NCBI RefSeq assembly: GCF_024323335.1
Contig: NC_066580.1
Coordinates: 143,768,188 to 143,832,187, forward strand
Reading direction: 5' to 3'
Length of the DNA stretch: 64,000 nt
Source: Lathyrus oleraceus
Taxonomy: Eukaryota; Streptophyta; Magnoliopsida; Fabales; Fabaceae
A program made the translations under genes and the position numbers. The notes beneath the pieces are model-generated. The model was given only the letters and a program-made list of their open reading frames with translations, did no database searches and was not told where the DNA came from. Positions within the stretch are counted from its first letter, which is position 1. Each line of letters begins with the position of its first letter. Below are positions 30,601 through 47,500 of this stretch, one piece after another.

Positions 30601-31970
30601 TGTCAAAAACATGTGAGTTACTGTTAGTTATGTGGTAGTTTAGGTCTGTTTTTAGTAAATTTTTGTCAAGTCTTTATCTGTTGTGGTTTGACTGTTTCTA
30701 GGTTATTTTACGTGCTTGAGGTAGTGTTTCATGTGTTTACTGGTGTGAAGAGACAACGAAAAATTATCAGAGCGAAATCCATTACGTGTATGGGATCAGG
30801 CAGACCATACGCTATACCCTGGCCCATACACATATGGTGAAGAAGAAAAATACTCCATACACGTATGAGAGAAGGCCATACACATATGGAACAATCCAAA
30901 TCTGAAAAAAAGCCCATAAATGACATCTTTAGCCAGAGAACGCGAATTTCCAAGGGTTGGATGATTTTTAACTGCAGAAATACATTTTAAAGGCTGGAAA
31001 ACTCTGATTTTTAAGGTGGGTCGAGATTTTCATGAACCCTAAGTGATTGAAGACCTATTTTTATCTATTAATATATAACGTGCACAACTTTTGTGATGTT
31101 TTTCTTTATTATTATGAGTAGCTAAATCTCTCAATGTTAGGGGGTGTCCCTGATTTAAATTTGTTGATGATTTCTATTTGAACCTTGTGATAATAACAAT
31201 TTATATTATATTTGATTTATTTTTAATTTGTGCTTAATGCTTTCTCTTTCAAAAGAGTTTGATTTACGGTTAATATTTAGGCAGGGTTGTCATTGTTAAT
31301 ACTCAATTGAAAGTATTATGTAGTAGATATCACCTAGGACTAGGGACACCCTATGGAAAGCAGATTATTCTTGATAGATTAATGCTTAAATCCATCTATA
31401 GTTCATTATAGACATATGAGTTTATTTGAATGTTTAAATGTTTACTCACTAAGTACTTAAGAGTAAACACCCTTAAGAACTGATAATCAATATTTTAAAA
31501 TAAGTTGTTGCAAAACAAATTCTATCATACACCTTCCCTAACATGTCTACTCTTATTGCTTTCATCCGTTCAACTGCTTTGTTTACAATTATTTGTTAGT
31601 CTGTTTTTTTTATATCAAAAACTCCAATTCAAAACCCTCAAGTATTTTGTTTAACTAATTTAAAATACAAACTCTATATCGTCACACAATCCTTGAGATC
31701 GATACTTTGAGATTTCCCATTATTACTATATTGGCAGATTAGTACACTTGCTAATTTACCACAGTTTCTCGTGACTTTACTAAATATCTTATCAAGCTTG
31801 ATATTTTCTTCAGAGTCATAATTTACTTGGTCTTCACAATCTTTATAACTACATTTGACTATATTCTTTGGAGGATAACTAATATTTGATCTAAGAACTG
31901 CTTCTCCTTTATTGAAATTATCCATCTTGAACAGAATAAGAACCCTGAAACTCACTTAAGCAGAACATGA
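30601..31970. repeat. Possible gypsy LTR remnant with palindromic ccatacacatatgg words
   Basis: A cluster of related palindromic words (cattacgtgtatggg, ccatacacatatgg, ccatacacgtatgag) occurs at 30780-30893. Further on, gatcgatactttg...gtacacttgctaatt (31695-31757) resembles the R/U5 end of Athila-type LTRs. No coding sequence and no defined ends. Confidence 0.3.
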
Positions 31971-33689
31971 TGTCTACTATGATGCGAATTGAAATTCTAT
32001 TCTCAGGAGGACAAATGTTGGACCAGATGTCTAGGACAACGTGCACAACTGGTTTATGACAAATAACAGATTATGGAGATAGATGTCAGACACGATGTTT
32101 GAGACATTGTATACCAAAAATTAAAAACCAGTTACATAGCCAAGTTATGACATATTAACTTATACAATATGATAAATCCGAAAAGCAATAAAGAACACAA
32201 TAATTATTTATCCAGTTCGGTGAAACCACACCTACGTCTGAGGACACTCTACCCAAGAAAATAAATCTACTATCTTGAATTAATACAATTATTTTTATAA
32301 GAACACCAACCTTATGATGTTCAATGCCTCTTCCTAATCCTAATGACTTTCTATTTAGTTCTCCCCCTAAATATGAGAACCCTTCTCACTTTTTTTTAAT
32401 CACTAATCCCAAGTGACATACTTAAATAAACAACTTAGAGAATGTTGAATTACAACTCAACTAAACAAACAAATTATTATACTTTATGAATGAAACAATA
32501 TTATGGTGTACAAGTAACACAAATACTTTATTCTTAAGCTTATAACATTACTATCTTAGAACAAAGTTTTACAACTCAACTAACAAACCAAACTCTATGT
32601 CTTAAGATATGAATGAATGCGCTAGAGTGGTGCACAAAAGTAACACAAACAAAGGCTCAAAAGATAAACCCGAACACAAGAAATCTTCAAAATATGCACA
32701 CCTCAAACGTGAGGTTTGAGTATCCTTAAGTAGCAATCTAATTTTGGGCTTTTCCAATGGGCATTAGTAGCTCTGATTTCGTCCAGAATTATAGGAGAAA
32801 TAGTTGGATTTGATTTGCTCCACAAAAGTCTCCAACAAAAGATATGATTCATTATTAATTTAAATTCAAATTTAAATTCAAATTTAAATTTCAAATTAAA
32901 TTGATTTGATATTCAAACAACGGTCAAACAAATTACACAATCTTTGCTAAACAATATGCAATAAATCTGATTGAAATCCAATCAGAAAATTCTCACCTAA
33001 CAACATCCTTCATGGCCTAGTGACAAGGGTAAGATGTTGCATTGCACACATGCTGGAACATCGTGTTCCACATGTTGCACCAGAATATCCGAAATAACTC
33101 TCTTCATATTAATCTTCTTTGTAGAGTAAATCTTGGATTAAATCTGAACCAAATCTTTCTTCAAAGTAAATCCAATCAAATCGTCTTTGACCGAATCAAA
33201 TCCAAATCTTTTAATTAAATCATATAATCCATATTCAAGATTTAATAAAATATTTTTCAAATTGATTTGGATTAACAAACTTCTTCCAAAAATAAACTTC
33301 TGCATCTTCTGAAGAAACTAACACCACAACAAATCTGAAAGAAATTTGAAGATAATCAAAACGCAATGCTTACGCTAAGATGTCCCACAATAAGTGATAA
33401 ATATCTTGCTTAAAGCCAAATCCTTTTGTCAAGCACTTTAGCAGAAACTAGGACCGAACAAATCTTCATGAAATCTTGCTAATAAATCAGATGTCGGAAT
33501 ACATGTTGGAGCATCTTATTCCACATGTTGCCTTGGCACAAAATACATCTTATCCATATGTTATTTTACCTAATGCAGTCAATCAAAAGGATCAACAATT
33601 TGGAATGAGACATATAAATGTATCATTGATATTGAATATATTATCATTCTTTTTTAGGATATTTAAGGCTAATTCGATGATGTCATATC
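31971..33689. repeat. Possible old copia-type LTR material
   Basis: Scattered phrases such as ggaccagatgtct (32021), ccagttcggtgaaacc (32214) and repeated tggaacatcgtgttccacatgttg-like words (33055, 33508) suggest diverged LTR DNA of one family. There are short attt/aaat repeats at 32855-32900 and no gene. Confidence 0.3.
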
Positions 33690-34235
33690 TTACACACTCC
33701 TAATTGTGCTAGTAGAAACCTGGTGGAAAACCATCAGGTCTAGGGGAAGCATAAGCTTTCAATTGGAAGATAGACCCTCTGACCTCCAGTACTGAGTAGT
33801 CTCTTTGAAAATCTTCTTTAAGGATTATGTCCCTAATCACCTCAAAAATCTAACAATGCTTGGTGTTAGTGCTAGCAGAGAAAATATTAGAAAAATAATC
33901 TGAAAAGACTATGGCTACATCCCCCATCATCCTTGAAAATCCCTTTCTGATTGTCTTGGATCATGTTGATGGTGATTTTAGCCTTTATTTTACTGGCCTT
34001 GAGATGGAAGTATTTGGTGTTTCTATCTCCTTTCTTTGAGCAATCGCTTTTACATCATTAACTCCACCATAACTCTTCTATTTTTAGGGTGTTGTCTAGC
34101 TTTTTTTTCTGCATTATTGATCTCCATGCTAATGCTAGGGTAAGGTGTCATTTTACTAAGACATTCCAATCTATCTTGAGCCTATTTCTTCCTGGCACCA
34201 ATGTTCCCAAATGTCATCTTACCCCAAGTAGCAAA
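33690..34235 (-). pseudogene. L1-type LINE reverse transcriptase remnant
   Basis: On the minus strand, broken frames give typical plant LINE ORF2 words: TWGKMTFGNIGARKK (about 34175-34225), KKGDRNTKYFHLKAS (about 33990-34045) and PRPDGFPPGF (about 33720-33750). They appear in the order expected between the endonuclease and RT domains. Many stops and frameshifts. The copia element at 34241-38601 is inserted at its upstream side, and LINE-like sequence may continue briefly past 38606. Confidence 0.65.
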
Positions 34236-34240
34236 CCTTT
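34236..34240. repeat. Target-site duplication, left copy (CCTTT)
   Basis: CCTTT is repeated at 38602-38606, flanking the copia element exactly. Confidence 0.8.
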
Positions 34241-34410
34241 TATTGGAAAAATATATATAAAAGCTATAATGTTTTATTCGTCAGCCTTAGGCTGATTTAT
34301 ATAGTGAAGATACAATTATTACAATTGATTTTCTCCTTAATGGAGAATAAAGAAAAATAAAGATAGTATTAAAGACAATAATAAAACCGGAAATAATATA
34401 TTTTCCAACA
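34241..34410 (-). repeat. 3' LTR of the copia element
   Basis: 170 bp; the inner end is TGTTGGAAAA on the minus strand. The direct-repeat partner is 38431-38601. Confidence 0.9.
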
Positions 34411-34416
34411 CCCCCC

Positions 34417-37400
34417 TCAAGTTGGTGCATAGATATTTATCATGCCCAACTTGTCTATCAAATACTCAAAAGTAGGCTTTGCCAAACTTTTGGTCAGGAT
34501 ATCCGCAGTTTGTTGACTTGAAGTCACGAAGGGTAAACATATGATTCCCGCATCTAACTTCTCTTTTATGAAGTGTCGGTCAATCTCGATATGCTTGGTT
34601 CTGTCATGTTGAACTGGATTATGAGCTATGCTAATAGCAGCTTTACTGTCATAGTACAATTTCAATGGAAGCTCAATTTTCATCTTAAGTTCTTCTAGGA
34701 CTCTAAGAATCCATAATCCTTCACAAATACCTTGAGACATAGCTCTAAACTCGGTCTCTGCACTACTCCTTGCTATAACTCCTTGTTTCTTGCTCCTCCA
34801 TGTCACAAGATTACCCTAAACATATGCACAATATCCAGAGGTTGATCTTCTATCTGTGACTGAACCTGCCCAATCGGCATCGGTGAAGATAGACACATTT
34901 TTTCACTAGTCTTCTTAAAAAATAATCCTTTTCCAGGATTTCCCTTCAAATATCTCAGTATCCTATAGACTGCTTCAAGATGTTCCTCGAAAGGAGAATG
35001 CATAAACTGGCTCACTACACTAACTGAGAAAGCAATATCAGGCCGGGTGTGTGACAAATAAATCAGTTTCCCAACCAATCTCTGATATCTCCCAGTATCA
35101 ACAGAAACATTACATTCTCCCCAAAGTTTAGCATTAGGATCCATAGGGGTATCTGCAGGACGACATCCACTCATTCTTGTTTCTTTCAACAAGTCTATAA
35201 TGTATTTCTGCTGTGAAACTATAATACCATTTTTTGACCGCGCAACCTCCATACCTAGAAAATATCTCATGAATCCCAAGTCCTTGATTTCAAAGTCTAT
35301 TGTCAATTTCTCTTTTACTCTTGCCGTTTCCACTGTATCGTCTCCAGTAAGGACAATATCATCAACATAAACAATCAGGATAACAACTTTCCCATCGTGG
35401 GAGAATTTTGTGAACAAGGTGTGGTCAGCCTGTCCTTGGATGTATCCTTGTTTTTTCATGGAGTGAGTGAATTTTTCAAACCAAGCTCTAGGAGACTGCT
35501 TTAAAACATACAAAGACTTATTTAGTTTGCACACATTTGATCCAATTTTTTTTTCAAAGCCAGGAGGAATGTCCATATATACTTCTTCTTCTAGATCGCC
35601 ATTAAGAAAGGCATTCTTAACATCTAACTGATGCAAAGGCCAATCCATGTTAGCAGCAAGAGACAAAAGAATTCTAACAGTGTTCATTTTTGCAACAGGA
35701 GCAATTGTCTCTGAGTAATCTATACCATAGGTCTGAGTAAAGCCTTTAGCCACCAAGCGAGCCTTGTACCTTTCAATCGATCCATCTGAATTATACTTCA
35801 CAGTAAACACCCATTTGCATCCAACTCTCTTCTTGCCATCTGGTAGTGACGTAACACTTCAAGTTTTGTTCTTTTCAAGAGCTTTCATCTCCTCAAGTAC
35901 AGCTTCCCTCCACTTTGGAATTTCTAGAGCAACCTGTACACTTTTTGGAATTTCTACACTAGACAATTTTGAAGTGAAGGCAGACATAGATGAAGACAAA
36001 TTTGAATATGATATAAAATTGGACATGGGATGTTTAGTGCAAGATCTGACAGGTTTTCTAATGGCAACAAGATCATCTATATCAGGATACAAAATACGAC
36101 TTTCAGAAACAGAGATAGACTTACCTTTTCTTTTGTTAGGAAATTGATCATTCCCCAGTTCAGATTCCTGGCAGTGTTGAGATGTGGACTTGTCCTTTCC
36201 TTTATGGTGCTTTTTCACAAAAACCTTTCCTTTCCAAGTCCCGTTTCCTAATTCAAATTTGTTTTGTTGAAGTGACTAATTATTTTGTGGCTTTCAATTA
36301 GATCATCACTATCATTTTTTTGAGGATTCTAATTGTTTTCTAGAAGAGAAAATGTAGGCTCGGATTCACAAGGTTCGCTACTCATGACAGGAGTAGGATC
36401 AGACAAAGAATCATGACCATTTTCTGTTGGTGCAGGTGTAAAAATCTTAGAATTTTGTGATATTGGCAAAGATAAGTTATTTAAAAAAACTCATGTCCTC
36501 AATTTGAAACGAGTCTTCGTTTATCTCCCCCCTTGAAGATGAGTGTCATCAAAAAAAGGTTTATTTTCAAAGAATGTAACATCCATAGTGACAGACATTT
36601 TCTTATTTTTTGGATCAAAACATTTATATCCTTTTTGGGTTGGGGAGTATCCAACAGAGACACATTTTATAGCACATGGCTCAAGTTTTCCAACATTTTT
36701 ATGTTCATGAACGAAGGTTGTGCAACCAAATATTTTTAAAGTCAAATCAGTTAAAACACGAGTACTAAGAAAACATTCTTTGAAGATATTAATAGGAGTT
36801 TGAAAATTGAGAATTTTTTAGGGCATTCTGTTAATTAAATACGCAGCTGTTAAAACAGCTTCGCCCCATAAATAATTTGATACTTTATTTGAAAAAAGTA
36901 GAGCTCTAGCAACCTCTAGTAAATGTCTATTTTTCCTTTCGGCCACTCCATTTTGTTGAGGAGTATTAGGACATGAACTTTGATGTACAATCCCATTTTT
37001 TAGAAAAAAATCACCCAAGATAGTGTTAAAATATTCTTTGCCATTATCACTTCTAAAGATTTGAATATTTGTTTGAAATTGGTTCTGCACAATTAAAACA
37101 AAATTCTTTACAGCCTGACAAACATCTGATTTCCCATTTAACAAGTACACCCAACATACTCTTGTATGGTCATCTATAAATGTGATAAACCATTTTTTGA
37201 GAGAGAGTGTACTTGTACGGTTAGGGCCCCAAACATCACTGTGTATAATAGAAAAAGGTTTTGATGGTTTATAAGGCTGTATTGAAAACTGGGAACGATG
37301 ATGCTTTGCAAATTCACATGCTTCACATTTAAACGAAGAAAAGTTCTTATTGTGAAATATCTTAGGAAACAAGTGTTTTAAGTAACGAAAACTAGGATGA

Positions 37401-38254
37401 CCTAATCTTAAATGTCATACCATAATGTTGTCATCTTTATTATTCAAAACAGAAAAAGACTCAAAGCAGGAACTTATTGTTTTTGAAGGTAGTTGTGATG
37501 CAGATCCAATGTCAAGGTAGTAGAGTCATCCACTCTCCTTAGCACTGCCAATCATCTTCCCTGAGTTCAAATCCTGAAAGACACAGTGAGATCGGAAAAA
37601 ATTAGTTTGACAATTTATATCTTGGGCTAATTTACTGACGAATATTAAATTACAAGATAAATTTGGAACATGAAGGACATTTTTAAGAGTTAATATTGGA
37701 GACAAGACAACTGACCCTTTACCTGCAATGACTGAAAAAGAGCCATCTGCGATTTTTATTTTTTGATTACCTGCACATGGACTATATGAAGAGAACATAG
37801 TAGATTCACCTGCCATGTGATCGGATGCTCCTGCATCTACTATCTAAGTATGATTGGGACTAACACTAAGAAATGCAGAATTACCTTTTGTTGATATAGA
37901 GCAAGAAGGGGTTGGAGACTCGAGGAGTTTGTACAGTCTGTCTAGCTGCTCCGTAGTGAGTGGAAACTGAGACGGAGGAGGTTGTTGCCCTTGATCAGAA
38001 TTACTAGCCTGAAATGCACAACCACTTTTCTTCTTCCAGTTAGGAGGTTTGTCTTTGAGCTTCCAACAAGTTTCACGTGTATGCCGTTCGCGCTTGCAGT
38101 GATCACACCAAGGAACTCTGTCTGACCTTCTTCCCTCGTCAAGGTTCCTAGTAGGCAGAACTGAGCCTTCAGATTCAGATTGTTGTTGGTCGCCATGATT
38201 GGATCTAGTGTAGGTCTGTGATGAGGAAGGCCACCTGTTGTTGTTATTCGCCAT
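34417..38254 (-). pseudogene. Copia gag-pol remnant with stops and frameshifts
   Basis: In order on the minus strand: a gag tail with a zinc knuckle, CDHCKRERHTRETC (38254-37844); an in-frame TAG at 37844-37846 where Trp normally precedes the protease; protease IVDAGASDHM, with Ala in the D-[ST]-G site; GAG-pre-integrase and integrase core (37372-36818: HSDVWGP, FRSDNGKEY, PQQNGVAERKNRH); an integrase tail (36745-36521) and linker (36218-35859); reverse transcriptase (35810-34803; QLDVKNAFLNG, YVDD intact); RNase H (34806-34417; SSAETEFRA, HDRTKHIEIDRHF). The UBN2-type gag N-terminus is missing. It is not autonomous. Confidence 0.9.
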
Positions 38255-38285
38255 AGGAGGCTAAGCGGGTATGCGAATCGGGTCG

Positions 38286-38414
38286 AACAAAAATATGTTG
38301 AGGAAAATTTTATAGTAACCCCTAACCCAACAAAAATATGTTGAGGAAAACTTTATGGTAACCCCTAACCCAACAAAAATAGGTTGAGGAAAGCTTTACG
38401 GTAACCCCTAATCC
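38286..38414. repeat. 43-bp tandem repeat in the copia leader, 3 copies
   Basis: Copies start at 38286, 38329 and 38372 and contain aacaaaaatatgttgaggaa and taacccctaaccc. The repeat sits between the PBS and the gag remnant, where gag's N-terminus might once have been. Confidence 0.85.
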
Positions 38415-38430
38415 AGTGCTCTTGATACCA

Positions 38431-38601
38431 TATTGAAAAAAATATATATAAAAGCTGTAATGTTTTATTCGTCAGCCTTAGGCTGGTTTATATAGTGAAG
38501 ATACAATTATTACAATTGATTTTCTCCTTAATGGAGAATAAAGAAAAATAAAGATAATATTAAAGACAATAATAAAACCGGAAATAATATATTTTCCAAC
38601 A
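38431..38601 (-). repeat. 5' LTR of the copia element
   Basis: 171 bp, about 97% identical to the 3' LTR by eye, and followed by the PBS. Confidence 0.9.
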
Positions 38602-38606
38602 CCTTT

Positions 38607-39081
38607 GCACAATATTCTTTTGTTTAGGAATGAACGAGAAGGGCTGGGAAAACCTGAAGTTGAAGTTGAAGCCTATGAAGCTGAGCAGAGAATGAATGAG
38701 TAGGAAAGGCGTAGGAGTGAGTAGTTAGTTATGTATAGAATAATGCAGAAAGATAAGAATCATCTTGAAGTTCTATTATTGATGAGGTAGGACCAGAGAA
38801 AGAGAATATCTTTTTTGAGGGAGCCATTTTGGCTAGGCTGTTAATTAGTTATACTATCAGAACCATACAACCAAAACATATACAAGTTCTCATCTATTAA
38901 CACTTTTCATTACATATTCATACTGCTATCTCAATAATATAATCAATCAAGCACAATTTGATGATAACTTGTTAGGGAAGTTTTAATAAGCAATCAAGAT
39001 AGTTCATATTCATGAATGTACAAAGTATACATTGATAAAATGTAACATTAATTCACATTGATACAATGTACATTTGAAGTG
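38607..39081. other. Intergenic, 3' side of PLC gene A
   Basis: No gene seen. The first part may be LINE remnant displaced by the copia element; the part near 39081 should contain the 3' UTR of PLC gene A. Confidence 0.4.
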
Positions 39082-42980
<3,899 letters not shown>

Positions 42981-44599
42981 TGTTTTTTGTTTGATTAATG
43001 ATGTTTCTTGAGGGGGAGATAACAGTGAGATGGGATGAAAAGTGTGAAATTTTTTGGGATTTTAAAATTATTGTCTATGGCTTGGAGCTCAAGTGAGAAT
43101 TTATGCTATTACTATGTTCATAAGGAAGGTGAATAACAAGATGAATGTAAATTGGTTTTGTTAACTTTATCTATGTAAAGAAGAAAGAGATGGCTTGAGA
43201 TTCTTTTTGTATGTAAGAGTTAAATGAAATTTAATCTGTCCCCCTAGACTAAGATGTTATAGAGTCCAGGGTCAAAAAGTAGAATCAATGATAGGTTCTT
43301 AAAAGTTTCTCAAATCAAATAAAAAAAAAATGAAAAGTTACTTAAAAGAGTATAGTGATGAAATGACAGAGTTTTGTCGTCTATTATGTTCTCTTTGATA
43401 TACGAGATCAATTTCTAATTTTTAAAGTCTGACATACGAACTATTATAGATTTTTTTCTTCCTATAATCACCTTTTTAAAAGACTAATATGTCATTAAAG
43501 CCTATTTAAAAATATGTTTTACATTAAGGTTTTTAAATTTGTTTTTACTTTTTCTTTACATAGTCCTCTTATGTATGTTAAACATGTATATTCTATGCAT
43601 TTTATAATGAGTAATTCATTTGAAATAAAAGAGTATCATAAAATGAATGATTTATTTTAATTTTCAATGCATCTTTTCCAATTTACCATCTAATTAATGT
43701 TACTTTCATCATTCTCAATACATGATAAGGGTACTTTAGTAAAAATATCATTCTCTTTTTCGTTTTTTTTAATATCTGTGACATGGTCAATTGAATCACT
43801 GTGAGACAGAAGAAATAATCAAATTTGTTTTTAAAAATGTTTAAGTCTAACATTTTTATTAAATAAACTAGGTTATAAATATCTGTAAAACAGTCAAGGT
43901 TACGAATGTTTGTAAATCAGTCTGACGTATTCACATTCCTTTCCTTTGCGGGCGAAAAAAGACACCCGGTTTATATGAAAATAATAATGTGTCAGTCACT
44001 AAAGAGCTCACTTAAACCACCCATGATGGGTTGCTCTAGTATGTTCCTTAGATGAAAGTAGCATCAGATGATAATCAAGTTAAAGTTAGGAATATTCAGT
44101 GTGATGTGCTGGTAAAGCTAGGTAGAAGAGAAGCATTCATGTTGAGTGGAAAGGATAAAAAGGAATGTGAAATATAAGGTAACAAATTGAATCCATCCTT
44201 TTAACCAAGTATTTTCAAATGTAGTAAGTCTTTAGCTTTTAACTCTTAAAAACACCTTATAGAGATTAATTATTTCAACTTATAATATAAACTGTTTATT
44301 AGAGTTCTCATTATTTTAGAAAGATGGATTCAACTTTTTGCTTTCAATAAGCAACTGAAAAAATTTAACCAAATTGATCCACATATATTTAAAATAATCC
44401 AAAAATTTACCGCACAGAAAAAAAGAAAAAGAAAAACTCATTAAGGTTACAAATGGGACACATGATGTCTTCCTTAATCCTATGACTATTTTTAATTTAC
44501 AACAAGTTACAAAACATATACAAACTCGGTATGAAAACTGCACTATTGGAACTAGATTGAAAGGCGAAGGAAATGATACATCAAGCACAGAAGGAGAGC
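42981..44599. other. Spacer between the two PLC genes
   Basis: About 1.6 kb of AT-rich, non-coding DNA that should hold the promoter and 5' UTR of gene A and the 3' UTR of gene B. No repeat with defined ends and no supported ORF. Confidence 0.5.
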
Positions 44600-47500
44600 T
44601 TAAATAAAATCGAATCGCATAAGAAGCCTAACTGACTTATACTGCTTTCCTTTTCGGTCGTAGAGTGGAACAGCGCGGATCCCTTGTTTTAGTTCTGTGA
44701 TTGGTAAACAAGTTTGGCCTGCAAAATCATCTGTCTCAGACATGTCATATTCTTGGACTTCCACTCTTAGCAAAGCAAGTTCAGGGACAGTTAAAGGAAA
44801 GGTAAACTCTTCTTCCCATGTAGGTACCCAATTGTCCTCTTTTATCTTTGTTTCCTTCATTGTTACATCAGCTGGTACTCCAGCTATGCCAACCTGCCTC
44901 GCAAATAGACAATGTAAGCGCATGCAGGAAGTACCAATGGTATGTATCTTATGATTAATAGTAAGATTCAATTCATGATTCGAAAAATAGGTCTTTCAAA
45001 TCATGATTTGAATCTCGATTTGATAACCACACTTTACACTAGTATTTATGTGGATAGACAAGACCAAATATGCTGTAAATAAACCTTTAACTTTCCAAAT
45101 GCACTCTAGAAAATTCATAATATTATATCTCCTCAATTTTTTTTAAAGCTTGGTATCCGGCCTTACGGCCCAACTGATTAATCTAAGCGTACGTTTGGAT
45201 TGATGGAATGAAATGTAATAAACTTAAATTCCGTTGTTTGGATTAATTAAAAATGGATGGAATGGAGCAGAACCGAATGAAATGCATTTCATCCCATTCC
45301 ATCACTTTCCATCACTTTTTGTTCCCTCTAATTTGGGTGGAATGATAAAATTGCTCTCTTTCGTCATGAAATACACAAACAATGGAATGGTATCTTTATT
45401 CCATTCCGCTCCGCTCCACTCCATTCCGCTCCTTTCCGTTCCATTCCGCTCCATTCGTTTTACCGTATCCAAACATAATCTAAGGGAATTAATTCCACCG
45501 TCCATTTGCGGGGGTCCCATTTAAAGCCTGATCAATTCTTTGTTTGGACTAGCCCAACACATGAATTGTTAGCACCTAACATGATTCGAACCTGAGATCT
45601 TGAGTGGAGCACACTCTCTTAATTGCCCTTAATGAGAAACCATTTTCATCAGACTGACTAATCAAAATTGTCTAATCTACAAGTAGTAAAAGATTAAATA
45701 CTACACAAGTTAAGTTAAGACAAACACAATCACTATTGTCTTAAAGTAGCAAAGGAGAAATAGTATTGGTGTATAAGGAATTGACAAGTTATACGATGAA
45801 GTGAGAATAATTCTAATAAAACAAAATAATCTTACCCTGGCATAAAAGTCTGGTGGAGAATATAAGTCAAAGTGAGTTTTGTCGAAATCTATACTCCATC
45901 CATCTCCCACATATATTTTCACCTATCATGTAAGATTAAATTAAAAATGCGCATTTTGCTAACTGCTTCATTTAGATAATATCCTCCCTCACCTTAAGAG
46001 TCTTCTTCACTTGCAACTTATCTTTAGGATTGAATACCTCATTATTTGGACCTACATTCATAAGAAAGTCTGGTTTTTTTACATAACCACAACCACCATT
46101 GGATCTAAACATTCCATGCATCAACCAAAGATTTTTGCCATATCCCTGTAGTTGGATTAAAGTCTATTAGTCTAACGTATACCAAATTTACAAAAATTAC
46201 CATTTTTAAGCAGAATGATTAGAGACAAATGAAAAAACACTGATCATCGACATTAATTTTAACATTAATGTTGCCATATAATATGTAACATAATAACATT
46301 TAATAAGTTTAGAAGGAATGATAAATAAATTTTCAACACACAAACAAAACTAATATTGAAAAGGCTAATTAGTAACACTAAAGAGAAAAAATGAAAAACA
46401 AGATGCAAACCTGCATATTGAATGCAACCATTTGAGCACCATGCATCCAGCCAACCATTGGCTTGTAGTTGGAGGAGGTGACCCGTGTACCCTTCGGATA
46501 TATCCTCAAAAAGTTCTTCTGGGTGAACCTATCATACAAAGTTGAAAGCATTATACTTAGAATGTTGAAGAGTTTTATGAAACGTGCAAGAGAAGTAGTA
46601 GTGGATCATTTTGACACATAAATATAGTACAAGAGAAAATGATATTTTGACACATAATGATCCATACATTAATCATGATATCAAGTGTATATTTGAATAC
46701 GAATCGTGGTTAATGAATATCGCTTGTATTTGAAGACATGAAAATCATGTATATTTGAACATAATTTAGATGATTAAAAGATATGAACATCATGCATATT
46801 TGAACATAACTTGGGTGATTAATAAATACACACATATATTTTAGAGTTTAATGGTAGTGCACTGTCAGTGTAAAAAAGTATTACACATGCATCCAATCAA
46901 AATATTTTAAAGTGTCAAATCATATAAATAATTTAAAATTTAATAGCTGACTTGGCGGGATACATGGTTGTCATTGGTTGACAGTGTAAAAATAATTTAC
47001 ACGGTCAGTGCACCATCATTTTTCTCTATATTTTAACATCTGAAAATCGTGATTAATGATGTTTAAAATCATGGTTAGGTGTGCTTAGTGAATAATCAAT
47101 GAATTGCAACACCGTGTTATATCCATTTACAATCTACTGAACATAACTAACCATTAATAATCTAATTTTTTGTCAAAATCTGATACCAAATTTATGTGTC
47201 AAAAGAACACGGAACTATTGATGTTTGATATGAAATCAGATATACTACCTAATAAGATCAGTTCCAAGTGACTCAGCAGCCTTTTCAAGAGCTTGTTCAC
47301 TTAAGCTAAGACGTCTCACTTTATCCTCTTCAACTTTTAAGGCTTCCTTAAGACTACCCTTAGGCTTTCCAGCATGAATAGCAATTAAACGCTTATATTC
47401 GCTCTCTTGATTTGATTCATACTCATCATCACTTGATACATCATCATCATTCAGTTGATTTGTGTCAGAGTCGCCCTGTAAGAAGATTGTTTGAATTGAT

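Larger units (their letters stand above)
34241..38601 (-). mobile_element. Ty1/copia retrotransposon, complete ends, coding region decayed (4361 bp)
   Basis: LTRs at 34241-34410 and 38431-38601 (170 and 171 bp) differ at only about four bases plus one indel, and are flanked by the CCTTT duplication. On the minus strand the PBS (38416-38430, TGGTATCAAGAGCAC) matches the initiator-Met tRNA type, and a purine tract (complement of 34409-34421) precedes the 3' LTR. The interior is shorter than a full copia element because most of gag is missing. It is inserted in a LINE remnant. Confidence 0.93.

Noticed and set aside
38286..38414. Telomere-like cccctaaccc words
   Set aside because: The unit is 43 bp and not the plant telomere heptamer; it is a leader tandem repeat of the copia element.
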